A DNA stretch of 64,000 bases, taken from positions 372,001 through 436,000 of the forward strand of contig CAVSZK010000019.1 in assembly GCA_963732415.1 (NCBI GenBank), given 5' to 3'. The translations under genes and the position numbers were made by a program. This document shows, one piece after another, positions 55,106 to 63,502 of the stretch; position 1 is the stretch's first letter; every line of letters starts with the position of its first letter. The stretch comes from RPQJ01 sp963732415. GTDB taxonomy: Bacteria; Pseudomonadota; Gammaproteobacteria; Steroidobacterales; Steroidobacteraceae. The notes below the pieces were generated by a model. That model searched no databases. It had not been told where the DNA came from and was given only the letters and a program-made list of their open reading frames with translations.

Positions 55106-55864
55106 GTGAAAGACGAGTCCGCAGGCGCGCTGGACGCATTGATCGAGCAGGCCGCGGCCGCGCTCGGGAAGGCGCGGCACGTCTGCGTGCTCACGGGCGC
55201 GGGCATTTCTGCGGAAAGCGGCATCCCCACATTCCGCGACGCGCTCACCGGGCTCTGGGAAAAGTTCCGGCCCGAGGACCTCGCGACCCCAGAGGCCTTC
55301 GAGCGCGACCCGGAGTTTGTGTGGTACTGGTACGAGTTCCGCCGCGAACTTCTTCGCAAGGCAGAGCCGAATCCCGGCCACTACGCGCTCGCAGAACTGG
55401 AGGGTCGCGTCCCGAAGCTCACGCTGGTCACGCAGAACGTGGACGGACTGCACCAGCGAGCCGGGAGCCGCGGCGTTCTCGAGTACCACGGCAATATTCT
55501 TCGCGACAGGTGCACGGTCGAACAGATCCTCGCCGACCGTTCCGAGGAATCACGACACGGACTCCCGCGATGCGCTGCCTGCGGAGGACTGCTGCGCCCC
55601 GACGTCGTGTGGTTCGGAGAGGCAATACCTGCGGGGCCGATGCTGGCCGCGTCCGAGGCGGCGCAGGACTGCGACGTGTTCCTGTCGGTCGGCACGTCAT
55701 CCCTCGTCTACCCCGCCGCCGGCCTCGCGGAAACGGCCCTCGGCAGGGGCGCGAGGGTGATCGAGATCAATCCGAACCGCACCGACCTCTCGCCGGCCGC
55801 CGACTTCGTACTGGCTGGACCCTCCGGCATGCTGCTGCCTCGGCTCCTCGCTGCGCTGCGGTAG
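55106..55864 (+). CDS. Sirtuin NAD-dependent deacylase, class III (CobB/SIRT5-like)
   Basis: SIR2 protein of 252 residues. TGAGISAESGIPTFRDA, TQNVDGLHQRAG and catalytic His128 (EYHGN) are present. Tyr76 and Arg79 (YEFR) form the class III motif that favours succinyl- and malonyl-lysine. The zinc site is unusual: Cys136 and the pair Cys156/Cys159 remain, but the second cysteine of the first pair is replaced (RCTVEQ). It starts with GTG 34 bases after acnA and ends directly against the convergent MFS gene. Confidence 0.9.
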   Translation: MKDESAGALDALIEQAAAALGKARHVCVLTGAGISAESGIPTFRDALTGLWEKFRPEDLATPEAFERDPEFVWYWYEFRRELLRKAEPNPGHYALAELEGRVPKLTLVTQNVDGLHQRAGSRGVLEYHGNILRDRCTVEQILADRSEESRHGLPRCAACGGLLRPDVVWFGEAIPAGPMLAASEAAQDCDVFLSVGTSSLVYPAAGLAETALGRGARVIEINPNRTDLSPAADFVLAGPSGMLLPRLLAALR

Positions 55865-57109
55865 TCAACGCTCGCGCTGCTCCTTGGCGATCAACCGAGC
55901 CGCCGCAATGAAGCAGACGACAGAGAGGAACAGGACGCAGTCCATCGCGATGAGCACGGTCGTGAGGGGCGCCGGGTGGCCCTGCGCCGTGAGGTGGTCG
56001 CTGGCCGCACCGGCGGCGAGGTTGCCGAGCGCGATTGCCAGTATGTTGAGCGACATCATCGTGAAGCCGATGACCGTCGAGCGCATGCTGACCGGCATGC
56101 GCTCCTGGATGAACGAAAGGCAGCTGCCGTACAGCGACAGCGTCAGGAAGAAGCTGGCCATGAGACCCAAGTAGAACAGCGGGCTGCCGTATTCGGCGAA
56201 GCGGCACGCGATCATCAACGGCACTCCGATCAGCCCGGCGATGGCGGGGTATGTCGCGTGGCCGCCCCGGAACCGGATCGACAGGCGGTCGCCGGCGATG
56301 CCGCCAACCACCGCGCCGAGGGTGCCGAAGACGATCTGCATCCAGCCGATTCGCGCGGCGATGTGTGCCGCATCCGCGCCTCGCTCCCGGACCAGCCACA
56401 GTTGCAGGAAGGACAGCTCGGCCAGGATGAGGTGGATGATGACGAAACCTGCGATCACCAGCATCACCGCCGGCCGATGCGATAGCTCGCGCAGCACTCC
56501 GCGGATCTGGCGCGGGAACGGCTCGCCGAGCTCGTCCGCGTGCTTCTCCCGCTCCTCGTGAATGAACGCCAGCGCGACCGAGATCACCAGGCCGAGGGCG
56601 CCGAGAGCAAGGTAGGTATGGCGCCAGCCGATCGCGGCGCCGACCGTTCCACTGATGACGAACGCGATTCCAAGCCCGAGCGGCAGACCGATGAAGAAAA
56701 TGCCGTTGGCCGTGCTGCGGTGGCGGACGTCGAACAACTCGGAGAGCAGCGCAGTCGCTGCGGGCACCAGCGCCGCTTCCCCGGTCGCCACAAAGAAGCG
56801 TGCAATCGTCATCTGCGTGAAGTTCTCCGCGAACCCGGACGCGGCGGTGCACAGGCTCCAGACGAAGATGCCTGCCGCGATGATGCGCGGACGGCCGAAG
56901 CGGTCCGCCAGCGAACCGAAGAACAGCGCCATGAAACCGAAGCTCAACACCCAGACGGCCCCCGACAGGAATCCGAACTGGGTGTCGCTGAGGCCGAGCT
57001 CGCGAGTGATCGCGGGCGCGAACGAGATGAGCAGCGTGCGGTCGACGTAGGCGATGATGTTTATGAACAGCAGGACGCCGAGCACGACCCATGGATGCCT
57101 TTTCAGCAT
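55865..57109 (-). CDS. MFS transporter, probable organic-acid importer
   Basis: Twelve-span major facilitator of 414 residues. FINIIAYVDRTLLISFAP is the first span, with the charged Asp-Arg of the Spinster/ACS-like group. ALFFGSLADRFGRPRIIAAG is the loop 2-3 motif; a second GRP-type motif occurs mid-protein. It lies 82 bases downstream of the aconitase X large subunit on the same strand and likely imports the substrate of this locus. ATG 57107-57109 is chosen after AGGGAAAG; the long upstream extension is not used. Confidence 0.87.
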   Translation of the reverse strand: MLKRHPWVVLGVLLFINIIAYVDRTLLISFAPAITRELGLSDTQFGFLSGAVWVLSFGFMALFFGSLADRFGRPRIIAAGIFVWSLCTAASGFAENFTQMTIARFFVATGEAALVPAATALLSELFDVRHRSTANGIFFIGLPLGLGIAFVISGTVGAAIGWRHTYLALGALGLVISVALAFIHEEREKHADELGEPFPRQIRGVLRELSHRPAVMLVIAGFVIIHLILAELSFLQLWLVRERGADAAHIAARIGWMQIVFGTLGAVVGGIAGDRLSIRFRGGHATYPAIAGLIGVPLMIACRFAEYGSPLFYLGLMASFFLTLSLYGSCLSFIQERMPVSMRSTVIGFTMMSLNILAIALGNLAAGAASDHLTAQGHPAPLTTVLIAMDCVLFLSVVCFIAAARLIAKEQRER

Positions 57110-57191
57110 GTCTTTCCCTGGCGCCGAACCGCGCCCCGCTCCCCTGAAACGTACCCTACGCTGGCGCCAGCGGTTCACCCGCCGCCCCGTA

Positions 57192-58661
57192 TTACGACAT
57201 GAATGGACCCGGCGCACCGTAAAGCGGGCGATCCTTCTCGCTGGCCAGACGCTGCTCCCGTGGCTGGCTCCAGTAATCCCAGCGTGCCGTCGGGGTGAAC
57301 GCGCCGGTGATCGCCGCGTTGACCAGTGCCTCTGGATTGCCGAACACCCACTTCGATCCCATGCCGCCACCCAGCTTGCAGTACTTGAAGCTGTCCGTGG
57401 CGATGGTGATGCCCTTCGGATAGTGATGGAAGCCGGTCATCGCCATGCAGGTCTGGTGATAGATCTTGCCGCCGGCTTCTTCGATGATCCTGGCGTCGCC
57501 ATAGTGCTGGGCCATGAAGTAGGTCGGCGTGTCGGTCTGAACCCAGAGCATCACGCCCGGCTTCACCTTCTTGCCCTTGACCAGGCGGGCGATCTCGCGC
57601 ACTTCCTCGAGAGTCGCGTGCGGACAGCCCACGATGACGATATCCACGGGTTTCGCATTCTCTGGACCCGGCGCCGGCGCGATGTTGTTGATGTGTCGGA
57701 ACATCTCGACGACGTCGTCCATGGTGATCACGTAGCGCTCGGGGTTCGCGGGCATCTTGCCCTTGAAGGCCGCCTCGAGCGTCGGGGACTCCGGCGTGTA
57801 GCCCATCAGGTGCAGCATCGGATCGTTCATGCCGGGCGAGCAGCAGGCGATGATCTGCTTGGTCGCCGTCGGGCTCATCTTCTTCGGCAGGTTGAGCACA
57901 GCCGGGATCCGGTTGCTGGCCTTCTCGGCGATGCAGGCGCCCAGTGCGGCCCAGTCGGCAGCGCCCTTCACGTTGTCGCGCACTTCGTCATCGAGTTCGA
58001 CGATGCACTTCGCCGCCCGGTTCTCGTCGATAAGCATGCCGTACTTGGGCAGGCAGCCGGTGTAGGCGCAATACACCGTGTTGACCGGCGACTCACGGTT
58101 GGTGCGCGCGCCGAGGATGGTGTTGATGTAGGCAGCCGCGCTCGACTCCGAACTGGCCGCGTACTCGCCCAGCTTTGGAACGCGCGTGTTGAAGTAGGGA
58201 TTGCATGATGACCAGTTGAGCCAGCCATGCTCCGCGAGCTTGTCGTAGCCCGCCTTCAGGTCCTGGATGATGTCGTCCGGGATCTTGAATTCACCCTTGC
58301 CGGGGAGGCTGAAGTTCCACGGGTAGCCCTTCTGGCCGGCCTTGTCGAACTGCACCATGTACGGATCATTGCCACAGGCGCAGCCTGACTCGTCCGCGAC
58401 GTGGGCGTCCTTCATCTTGAAGATCGGGTCGTAGAGCGGGCTGTGTCCGAGGTCGTGAATCGCCAGCTTCCTGGCCTTCTCGGGATCCTTGCGATCCTTC
58501 GACCAGATGGGGCACTCGTTGAGGACCAGGACGAGATCCACCATTTCGGTGGCTTCCACCGCCTCGCCGAAATCCACCAGCTTTTCCATGCAGAACTTCT
58601 TGGTTTCACCGTGCTTGCCGTCCAGCATCTCCTGCTGGTACTGCGTCAGTTTCATGCTCAT
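57192..58661 (-). CDS. Aconitase X large subunit, divergent (AcnX/DUF521)
   Basis: Fe-S dehydratase subunit of 489 residues. The core matches AcnX: LTQYQQEMLDGKHGE at the start, SSCNPYFNTRVPKLGEYA, SSESSAAAYINTILGARTNRE, AYTGCLPKYGMLIDENR, IACCSPGMNDPML and VGCPHATLEEVREIARLV. Known AcnX enzymes dehydrate cis-3-hydroxyproline (bacteria) or mevalonate 5-phosphate (archaea). It is longer than usual: residues about 45-125 hold an atypical segment with ESGCACGNDPYM and lack the usual serine-histidine-glycine block. The substrate is therefore uncertain. It starts 31 bases after the small subunit. Confidence 0.85.
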   Translation of the reverse strand: MSMKLTQYQQEMLDGKHGETKKFCMEKLVDFGEAVEATEMVDLVLVLNECPIWSKDRKDPEKARKLAIHDLGHSPLYDPIFKMKDAHVADESGCACGNDPYMVQFDKAGQKGYPWNFSLPGKGEFKIPDDIIQDLKAGYDKLAEHGWLNWSSCNPYFNTRVPKLGEYAASSESSAAAYINTILGARTNRESPVNTVYCAYTGCLPKYGMLIDENRAAKCIVELDDEVRDNVKGAADWAALGACIAEKASNRIPAVLNLPKKMSPTATKQIIACCSPGMNDPMLHLMGYTPESPTLEAAFKGKMPANPERYVITMDDVVEMFRHINNIAPAPGPENAKPVDIVIVGCPHATLEEVREIARLVKGKKVKPGVMLWVQTDTPTYFMAQHYGDARIIEEAGGKIYHQTCMAMTGFHHYPKGITIATDSFKYCKLGGGMGSKWVFGNPEALVNAAITGAFTPTARWDYWSQPREQRLASEKDRPLYGAPGPFMS

Positions 58662-58692
58662 GCGTGTCTCCTGCCGTTGAGTCGGATGTCGA

Positions 58693-59130
58693 TCAGCCTT
58701 GACGGGTAATGGTGACGGTGGCCTTCTGGCCGACCTTGGGGGCGTCTATTTCCACCCAGTCACCGGTCTTGATGGTCGTGATCGGATCCTGGTCCAGTCC
58801 GTCGATGGCGGGGATTTCACCCGCGATGCATCCGCTGATGTCGATGTCGTGCACCTTCTGGCAGATGATCGCTGCCGGGCCCTTGTTCGACTCCTTGCAC
58901 TTGAAGTACAGGCTGACCGCACCGCTGGTCGATCCGAGCACGGTCGGGTACACCACGACCTTGCCGGTCACGCACTGACCCTCGATGTCGGCGCCAGGCA
59001 CCATCACGATGCCGCCTTCGTTGCTGACGTGGTTGAAGGCCCATCCCATCCGCTGGCGATTCACCAGCGCCTTCCCAGCTGCCTTCCCCTTGGACCGGGC
59101 AATGCCGGTCAAAACGATCTTCTCTCCCAC
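58693..59130 (-). CDS. Aconitase X small subunit (DUF126 swivel domain)
   Basis: Small subunit of 145 residues that completes the AcnX active site. SKGKAAGKALVNRQRMGWAF, VPGADIEGQCVTGKVVVYP, the serine loop LGSTSGAVSLYFKC and GCIAGEIPAIDGLD are the DUF126 landmarks. It is the first gene of the operon with the large subunit and MFS transporter. A two-gene AcnX is the layout of archaeal mevalonate-phosphate dehydratase and of a subset of bacterial enzymes. Confidence 0.88.
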   Translation of the reverse strand: MGEKIVLTGIARSKGKAAGKALVNRQRMGWAFNHVSNEGGIVMVPGADIEGQCVTGKVVVYPTVLGSTSGAVSLYFKCKESNKGPAAIICQKVHDIDISGCIAGEIPAIDGLDQDPITTIKTGDWVEIDAPKVGQKATVTITRQG

Positions 59131-59266
59131 AGGACACCTCGCTTGGTCCGGGAACGTGCTGCGCCGGCGACCCTGGTCGAACAGGACTTCGGGTTGATCA
59201 GGTCGCCGCCCTTCTCCCGTCAGTTCCGGTCCCGGTCATGGGGCAGGAAGGGCGGGTGACGGCCTC

Positions 59267-59272
59267 AACATA
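59267..59272 (-). promoter_or_regulatory. -10 hexamer of the aconitase X operon
   Basis: TATGTT on the minus strand, separated by 21 bases from the promoter-proximal repeat at 59294. The -35 position would overlap that repeat, as at activator-dependent AraC promoters. Confidence 0.5.
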
Positions 59273-59293
59273 GGCCGCATATGGAAAGCGCAC

Positions 59294-59330
59294 TTCCCAT
59301 TTGGCGTCAGGCGTTTAGCATTTAACGACA
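59294..59330 (-). promoter_or_regulatory. AraC-type operator upstream of the aconitase X operon (two direct repeats)
   Basis: Reading toward the gene, TGTCGTTAAATGCTAA (59330-59315) and TGACGCCAAATGGGAA (59309-59294) are set 21 bp apart. They share the pattern TGTCGYNNAATGNNAA with the pair in front of the dioxygenase gene. The nearby AraC regulator is the obvious ligand. Confidence 0.72.
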
Positions 59331-59389
59331 CCCCGTCCACGCGGCTCGGGGGGAAGCGATGCCGGCCGGCCCGTGCGGGCGTGCCGCGA

Positions 59390-60406
59390 TCACCGTGCAC
59401 GCCGCCGGGGCGTCTTCTGTGTTCGGCGCCACTCGAGCGGCGTCGAATCGAACTCCTCCGCGAACCAGCGTGTAAACGAACCGTGGCGCCGGTAGCCGAG
59501 CAGCGCCGCCACGTGGCCGACCGTGAATCGAGGATTCTCAAGATAGCCGCCGACCAGCTTGCGGCGCACTTCGTTGAGCAGTGCCGAGAACGACTCAGCC
59601 GCCTCGTCGAGCTCGCGCTGCAGCGTGCGAACGTTCATCCCGAGCGCCAGCGCGACGTGCTTGATGCTGGCCTGACCCGTGGGCAGGAACAGGTAGATCA
59701 GGCGGCTGACGTCAGCAACGACGGATGCAGAGGACCGCTCCGGCAGGGTCTCGATCAACTGCCGGGCGTAGTCGGCGAACTTCGAGTCGACCGAAGGATT
59801 CACGATGTCCAGATCGCTGGCCGGGCAGTACAGGCCGTTGAAGTCCGCGCCGAATTCGCACCGGCAGCGGAACACGCGCTGGTGCACGTCCATCGAGTCC
59901 GGCGCCGCGTGCTTGAAATACACCGCCCTCGGCTGCCACCGCTCGCCGGCGATTGCCCGGAACGACTGTACGTACACCGCCAGCGTCACCTCGACCGCCT
60001 GCGTCGCCGGCATCGGCACCTCGGTGAGGATTTCTGCACGGACCACGGCCGTTCTGTCGACCTCCTCGAGGTAGAGCGCCGTCGATTCGTTGAGCACGTT
60101 CATGTAGCGAATGGCCGTGCGCAGCGCGTCCCTGGGGGTGCGCTGGTGGCTCAGCAGCAGTCCCATCACGCCGAAATGCGACATCCGCCTCGCCTCGGCC
60201 ATGCGCAGCCCGAACGTCCGGCACCCGCTGCGCTCGGCGGACACTTCGAGCAATCGCACGACCGCATCGGCGCGGATCGGATTGTCCGGCCGCGCGAGCA
60301 TGGCGAGCGTCAGGCCGACCTCGCGCAGTTGCGCAACCGGATTGAGGCCGCGTTCCTTCGCCAGGGCAGGGTACGGCCCCAGCGTTGCCGCTCGCATGAA
60401 TCGCAT
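59390..60406 (-). CDS. AraC-family activator of the aconitase X/dioxygenase locus
   Basis: Regulator of 338 residues with a long N-terminal arabinose-binding-like domain (ADAVVRLLEVSAERSGCRTFGLRMAE, MSHFGVMGLLLSHQ) and a C-terminal double helix-turn-helix (IKHVALALGMNVRTLQREL, then VGHVAALLGYRRHGSFTRWF, STPLEWRR). ATG 60404-60406 is favoured because GGAG lies ten bases before it; a GTG four codons earlier overlaps that site. It lies between two oppositely directed operons, each preceded by matching direct repeats. Confidence 0.9.
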   Translation of the reverse strand: MRFMRAATLGPYPALAKERGLNPVAQLREVGLTLAMLARPDNPIRADAVVRLLEVSAERSGCRTFGLRMAEARRMSHFGVMGLLLSHQRTPRDALRTAIRYMNVLNESTALYLEEVDRTAVVRAEILTEVPMPATQAVEVTLAVYVQSFRAIAGERWQPRAVYFKHAAPDSMDVHQRVFRCRCEFGADFNGLYCPASDLDIVNPSVDSKFADYARQLIETLPERSSASVVADVSRLIYLFLPTGQASIKHVALALGMNVRTLQRELDEAAESFSALLNEVRRKLVGGYLENPRFTVGHVAALLGYRRHGSFTRWFAEEFDSTPLEWRRTQKTPRRRAR

Positions 60407-60472
60407 TGGCCACTCCACCTTCTATGTGAACGGTCCGCGGCGCGCAGGTCGGTCCGACTGCGAGGCGCCGCC

Positions 60473-60509
60473 TGTCACGAAATGCGAAGGCAGTGTCGCG
60501 CAATGCGAA
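60473..60509 (+). promoter_or_regulatory. AraC-type operator upstream of the dioxygenase operon (two direct repeats)
   Basis: TGTCACGAAATGCGAA (60473-60488) and TGTCGCGCAATGCGAA (60494-60509) match at 14 of 16 bases and are 21 bp apart. A third partial TGTCAA follows at 60514. As I recall it, the Pseudomonas ArgR (AraC family) half-site is TGTCGC-N8-AA, which both copies fit closely. Confidence 0.8.
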
Positions 60510-60530
60510 ACCGTGTCAATCCGGCGCCGG

Positions 60531-60536
60531 TACTCT
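60531..60536 (+). promoter_or_regulatory. -10 hexamer of the dioxygenase operon
   Basis: TACTCT, separated from the second operator repeat by 21 bases, the same spacing as at the aconitase X promoter. The start codon is 72 bases further on. Confidence 0.5.
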
Positions 60537-60608
60537 GGCGCCTGTCGATCGGCAGGCCGCACCAGTGCAGAGCATGCGCGCCGCAAACCATTTCAGGAGG
60601 AGACCCAC

Positions 60609-61457
60609 ATGAAAGTCGAACGACTGACGTACGCGCTTGGCGCAGAACTGAAGGGCGTGACGCTGGCCGATGCGTCGCGGGACGATGGCCTGTTCGCCGA
60701 GATCAAGCAGCTACTGCTCGAGCACAAGGTGCTCTTCGCGCGCGACCAGGAAATGACCGACGACGAGCACGCCAACTTCGCGCGCAAGTTCGGTCCGCTC
60801 GAGGACCACCCGCTGGCCCCCAGCTCAAAGGGCGAGCCGGGCATCATCCACATCTGGAAGACGCCGGAGAGCCCACCCGAGCGCTACGAAAACTCCTGGC
60901 ACAACGACGCCACCTGGCGCGAGTGCCCGCCGATGGGTGCCGTGCTGCGCTGCGTGGAATGCCCGCCCGTGGGCGGTGACACCATGTGGGCCAACATGGA
61001 ACTGGCCTACGAGCGGCTGCCCGACCACATCAAGAAGACGATCGCCGACCTGCGCGCGCGCCACAGCATGGAAGCCTCGTTCATGGCGGCCAAGCCCATC
61101 GAGGAGCGCCTGGCGATGAAGGCGCGCTTTCCCGATCCTGAGCACCCGGTCGTGCGCACGCACCCGGTAACCGGCAGGAAGAGCCTGTTCACGAGCTCTT
61201 TCATCACGCACTTCACCAACTTCCACACTGCCGAGCGGGTACGTTACGGCCAGGACCTGCACCCCGGTGCGTACAACCTGATGGAGTACCTGGTCAGCCA
61301 ATCGGCGATTCCCGAGTACCAGGTGCGCTGGCGCTGGTCGCCGAACGCCGTGGCAATCTGGGACAACCGCTGCACGCAGCACTACGCGGTGATGGACTAC
61401 CCGCCGTGCCACCGCAAGATGAACCGCGCCACGATCATGGGCGACCGCCCGGTCTGA
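60609..61457 (+). CDS. TauD/TfdA-type Fe(II)/2-oxoglutarate dioxygenase
   Basis: Dioxygenase of 282 residues. The iron ligands are His98 and Asp100 (SWHNDATWRE) and the distal His258 (WDNRCTQHYAVMDY); the 2-oxoglutarate arginine is in CHRKMNRATI. Family members hydroxylate taurine, sulfonates, phenoxyacetates, carnitine precursors and other acids, so the substrate cannot be named. AGGAGGAG precedes the ATG. It leads an operon with GST, GFA-like and SDR genes under the direct-repeat operator. Confidence 0.9.
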   Translation: MKVERLTYALGAELKGVTLADASRDDGLFAEIKQLLLEHKVLFARDQEMTDDEHANFARKFGPLEDHPLAPSSKGEPGIIHIWKTPESPPERYENSWHNDATWRECPPMGAVLRCVECPPVGGDTMWANMELAYERLPDHIKKTIADLRARHSMEASFMAAKPIEERLAMKARFPDPEHPVVRTHPVTGRKSLFTSSFITHFTNFHTAERVRYGQDLHPGAYNLMEYLVSQSAIPEYQVRWRWSPNAVAIWDNRCTQHYAVMDYPPCHRKMNRATIMGDRPV

Positions 61458-61485
61458 TCGAATCACACTAGGGGTGGCCCAGGCC

Positions 61486-62202
61486 ATGATCACGCTCTAC
61501 ACAGCCGCAACGCCGAATGGATACAAGGCATCCATCGCGCTCGAGGAACTTTCGCTGCCGTACGACCTGCGGGTGCTTGACTTCAGCAGGCAGGAACAGA
61601 AGGAGGACTGGTACCTCGCGCTGAATCCGAACGGCCGCATTCCCACCATTGTCGACCACGACGCCGGCGACTTTGCAGTCTTCGAGTCGGGCGCCATCCT
61701 GATCTACCTCGCCGAGAAGACCGGCCAGCTGCTGCCGACGGACGTGAAGGGGCGCTCCCGTGTCATCCAGTGGTTGATGTTCCAGATGGGCGGAGTCGGC
61801 CCGATGATGGGGCAGGCCAATGTGTTCTTCCGCTACCTGCCGGAGAAGATCCCGCTGGCGATCGATCGGTACCAGAGCGAGGTCCGCCGCCTGTTCGGCG
61901 TGCTCGACCGGCAGCTGGCGCAGCACGAATACCTCGCCGGTGACTACTCCATTGCGGACATCGCAAACTGGGCCTGGGTCTTTACCCACGGCTGGTCCGG
62001 GGTCGCGCTGGATGATTTCCACCACCTGCGACGGTGGCTCGAGCAGATCCGGACCCGACCCGCCGTCACGCGCGGCCTGCAGCGTCCGCCCTTGAAGATG
62101 AAACTCGACTCTGACAGCAAGGAGAACCAGAACGCTGCGGACCAGTTCGTGGCCGGTGCCCGCGCGATCCTGCAGACCGGACGCCCGGCGGCAGGAGCCT
62201 GA
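61486..62202 (+). CDS. Glutathione S-transferase-like protein (YfcG/YghU type)
   Basis: GST-fold protein of 238 residues. The thioredoxin-like N domain has TPNGYKASIALEELSLPYDL, the Asn-containing motif of Nu-class GSTs (disulfide-bond oxidoreductases), LNPNGRIPTIVDHDAG and ESGAILIYLAEK; the helical domain has YSIADIANWAWV. The role may be thiol-dependent detoxification or isomerisation of a pathway intermediate. ATG 61486 is preferred to GTG 61474. It lies 28 bases after the dioxygenase. Confidence 0.88.
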   Translation: MITLYTAATPNGYKASIALEELSLPYDLRVLDFSRQEQKEDWYLALNPNGRIPTIVDHDAGDFAVFESGAILIYLAEKTGQLLPTDVKGRSRVIQWLMFQMGGVGPMMGQANVFFRYLPEKIPLAIDRYQSEVRRLFGVLDRQLAQHEYLAGDYSIADIANWAWVFTHGWSGVALDDFHHLRRWLEQIRTRPAVTRGLQRPPLKMKLDSDSKENQNAADQFVAGARAILQTGRPAAGA

Positions 62203-62204
62203 AC

Positions 62205-62666
62205 ATGCACGTCACTGGATCGTGTCACTGCGGTGCAATCAGCTTCGAGGCCGAGGTCGACGAGGCCCTGGTCTTCACCTGTCACTGCACCGACTGCCAG
62301 GTCATCGCCTCGACCGCGTTCCGCTTCGGGGCAATCGTGCGGCGCGAGACGTTCTCCATGCGCGGTCCGGCCAAGGAGTACTCGAAGACCGGCACCAGCG
62401 GCCAGCGCCGCCAGCAGGTGTTCTGCCCGGAATGCGCCACCGGTATCTACTCCTACTCCCCCGACAGCGCAGCGCCGTACCTCAGCCTGCGCCTGGGCGG
62501 CGTGCACCAGCGGGCGCAGCTGGCCCCGGTACAGCAGCTCTGGTACCGTTCCGCGCTGCCCTGGGTCGCCAGGCTGAAAGAGATTCCACAGTGCCAGGAG
62601 CAGGAGATTCTCGTGACCATGCTCGGGCTGGCGCAGGCGGCCGGTAGCACGGGGCAGAATCAGTGA
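62205..62666 (+). CDS. GFA/CENP-V family zinc-binding protein
   Basis: Protein of 153 residues with the GFA zinc motifs: GSCHCGAISFEAEV, CHCTDCQVIASTAFRFGAIV and QVFCPECATGIYSY. Family members include the S-hydroxymethylglutathione synthase Gfa, so a glutathione-linked role beside the GST is plausible but unproven. It begins two bases after the GST stop and overlaps the SDR start by four bases. Confidence 0.87.
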   Translation: MHVTGSCHCGAISFEAEVDEALVFTCHCTDCQVIASTAFRFGAIVRRETFSMRGPAKEYSKTGTSGQRRQQVFCPECATGIYSYSPDSAAPYLSLRLGGVHQRAQLAPVQQLWYRSALPWVARLKEIPQCQEQEILVTMLGLAQAAGSTGQNQ

Positions 62667-63502
62667 AACTCGAGAAGAAGTTTCCGCAGAAGCGCGTGCT
62701 GATCACCGACGCGAACAGCGGCTTCGGCAAAGCCATGGCCATGCATTTCGGCAGGCAGGGCTGGCGCGTCGCGGTGACCGGACGCCGACCCGATGCGGTT
62801 CGTGCGGCGGCCGACGACGTCCGTCGAGCCGGTGCGGTCGAGGTCCTCGAGATGACGATCGACGTCGCGAAGCCGGAAGACTTCGAGGCGGCGGTTGCGC
62901 GCCTCGAGGCGCAGTGGGGCGGGCTCGACATCCTGGTGAACAACGCCGGCATCATCGACTCCGCCAAGCTGCAGGACATCACCCTCGAGCAGTGGCACCG
63001 AATCATGGACATCAACCTGTGGGGTGTGATCCACGGTTGTCATGCCTTCATTCCGATTTTCATCCGGCAGAAGAGCGGCTACGTCCTCAACATGGCTTCG
63101 TCGGCAGGCCTCTTTTCCCTGCCGGAAATGGCCCATTACAGCGTGCCCAAGGCGGCCGTGATCGCACTCTCGGAGACGATGCGGGCAGAGTTAGCCCGGT
63201 ACGGAATCGGCGTGACCGTTTCCTGCCCCGCCGCGTTCGCGTCGGACATCCTCAAGAAGGAGGGCGTGGACACGGGCCGGAGCGTGACGCTCCGCGCCCT
63301 CGACAAGGATGCACAGTCGGGACGGCACACGTCCGAGAGCGTGGCGGCCCACGCCATCCGCAACATGGAGCGCGGCCATCTCTACGACATCGCTCACGAC
63401 TCAATGGAATTCCTCTGGTTCATCAAGCGCCTGATGCCGGAGACGATCTACCACCTTTTCGCGTGGATGTACGCGAACAGGAAATGGAAGTTCAAGGACT
63501 GA
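62663..63502 (+). CDS. Short-chain dehydrogenase/reductase
   Basis: SDR of 279 residues. The cofactor loop is TDANSGFG, with Asp16 in place of the first glycine of TGxxxGxG. NNAG, Ser146/Ser147 and the catalytic Tyr159-x3-Lys163 (YSVPK) are intact, and TGRRPDAV suggests NADP. The C-terminal tail is long and aromatic (IKRLMPETIYHLFAWMYANRKW), possibly membrane-associated. It starts with GTG overlapping the GFA stop (GTGA) and is the last gene of the operon. Confidence 0.9.
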   Translation: MKLEKKFPQKRVLITDANSGFGKAMAMHFGRQGWRVAVTGRRPDAVRAAADDVRRAGAVEVLEMTIDVAKPEDFEAAVARLEAQWGGLDILVNNAGIIDSAKLQDITLEQWHRIMDINLWGVIHGCHAFIPIFIRQKSGYVLNMASSAGLFSLPEMAHYSVPKAAVIALSETMRAELARYGIGVTVSCPAAFASDILKKEGVDTGRSVTLRALDKDAQSGRHTSESVAAHAIRNMERGHLYDIAHDSMEFLWFIKRLMPETIYHLFAWMYANRKWKFKD

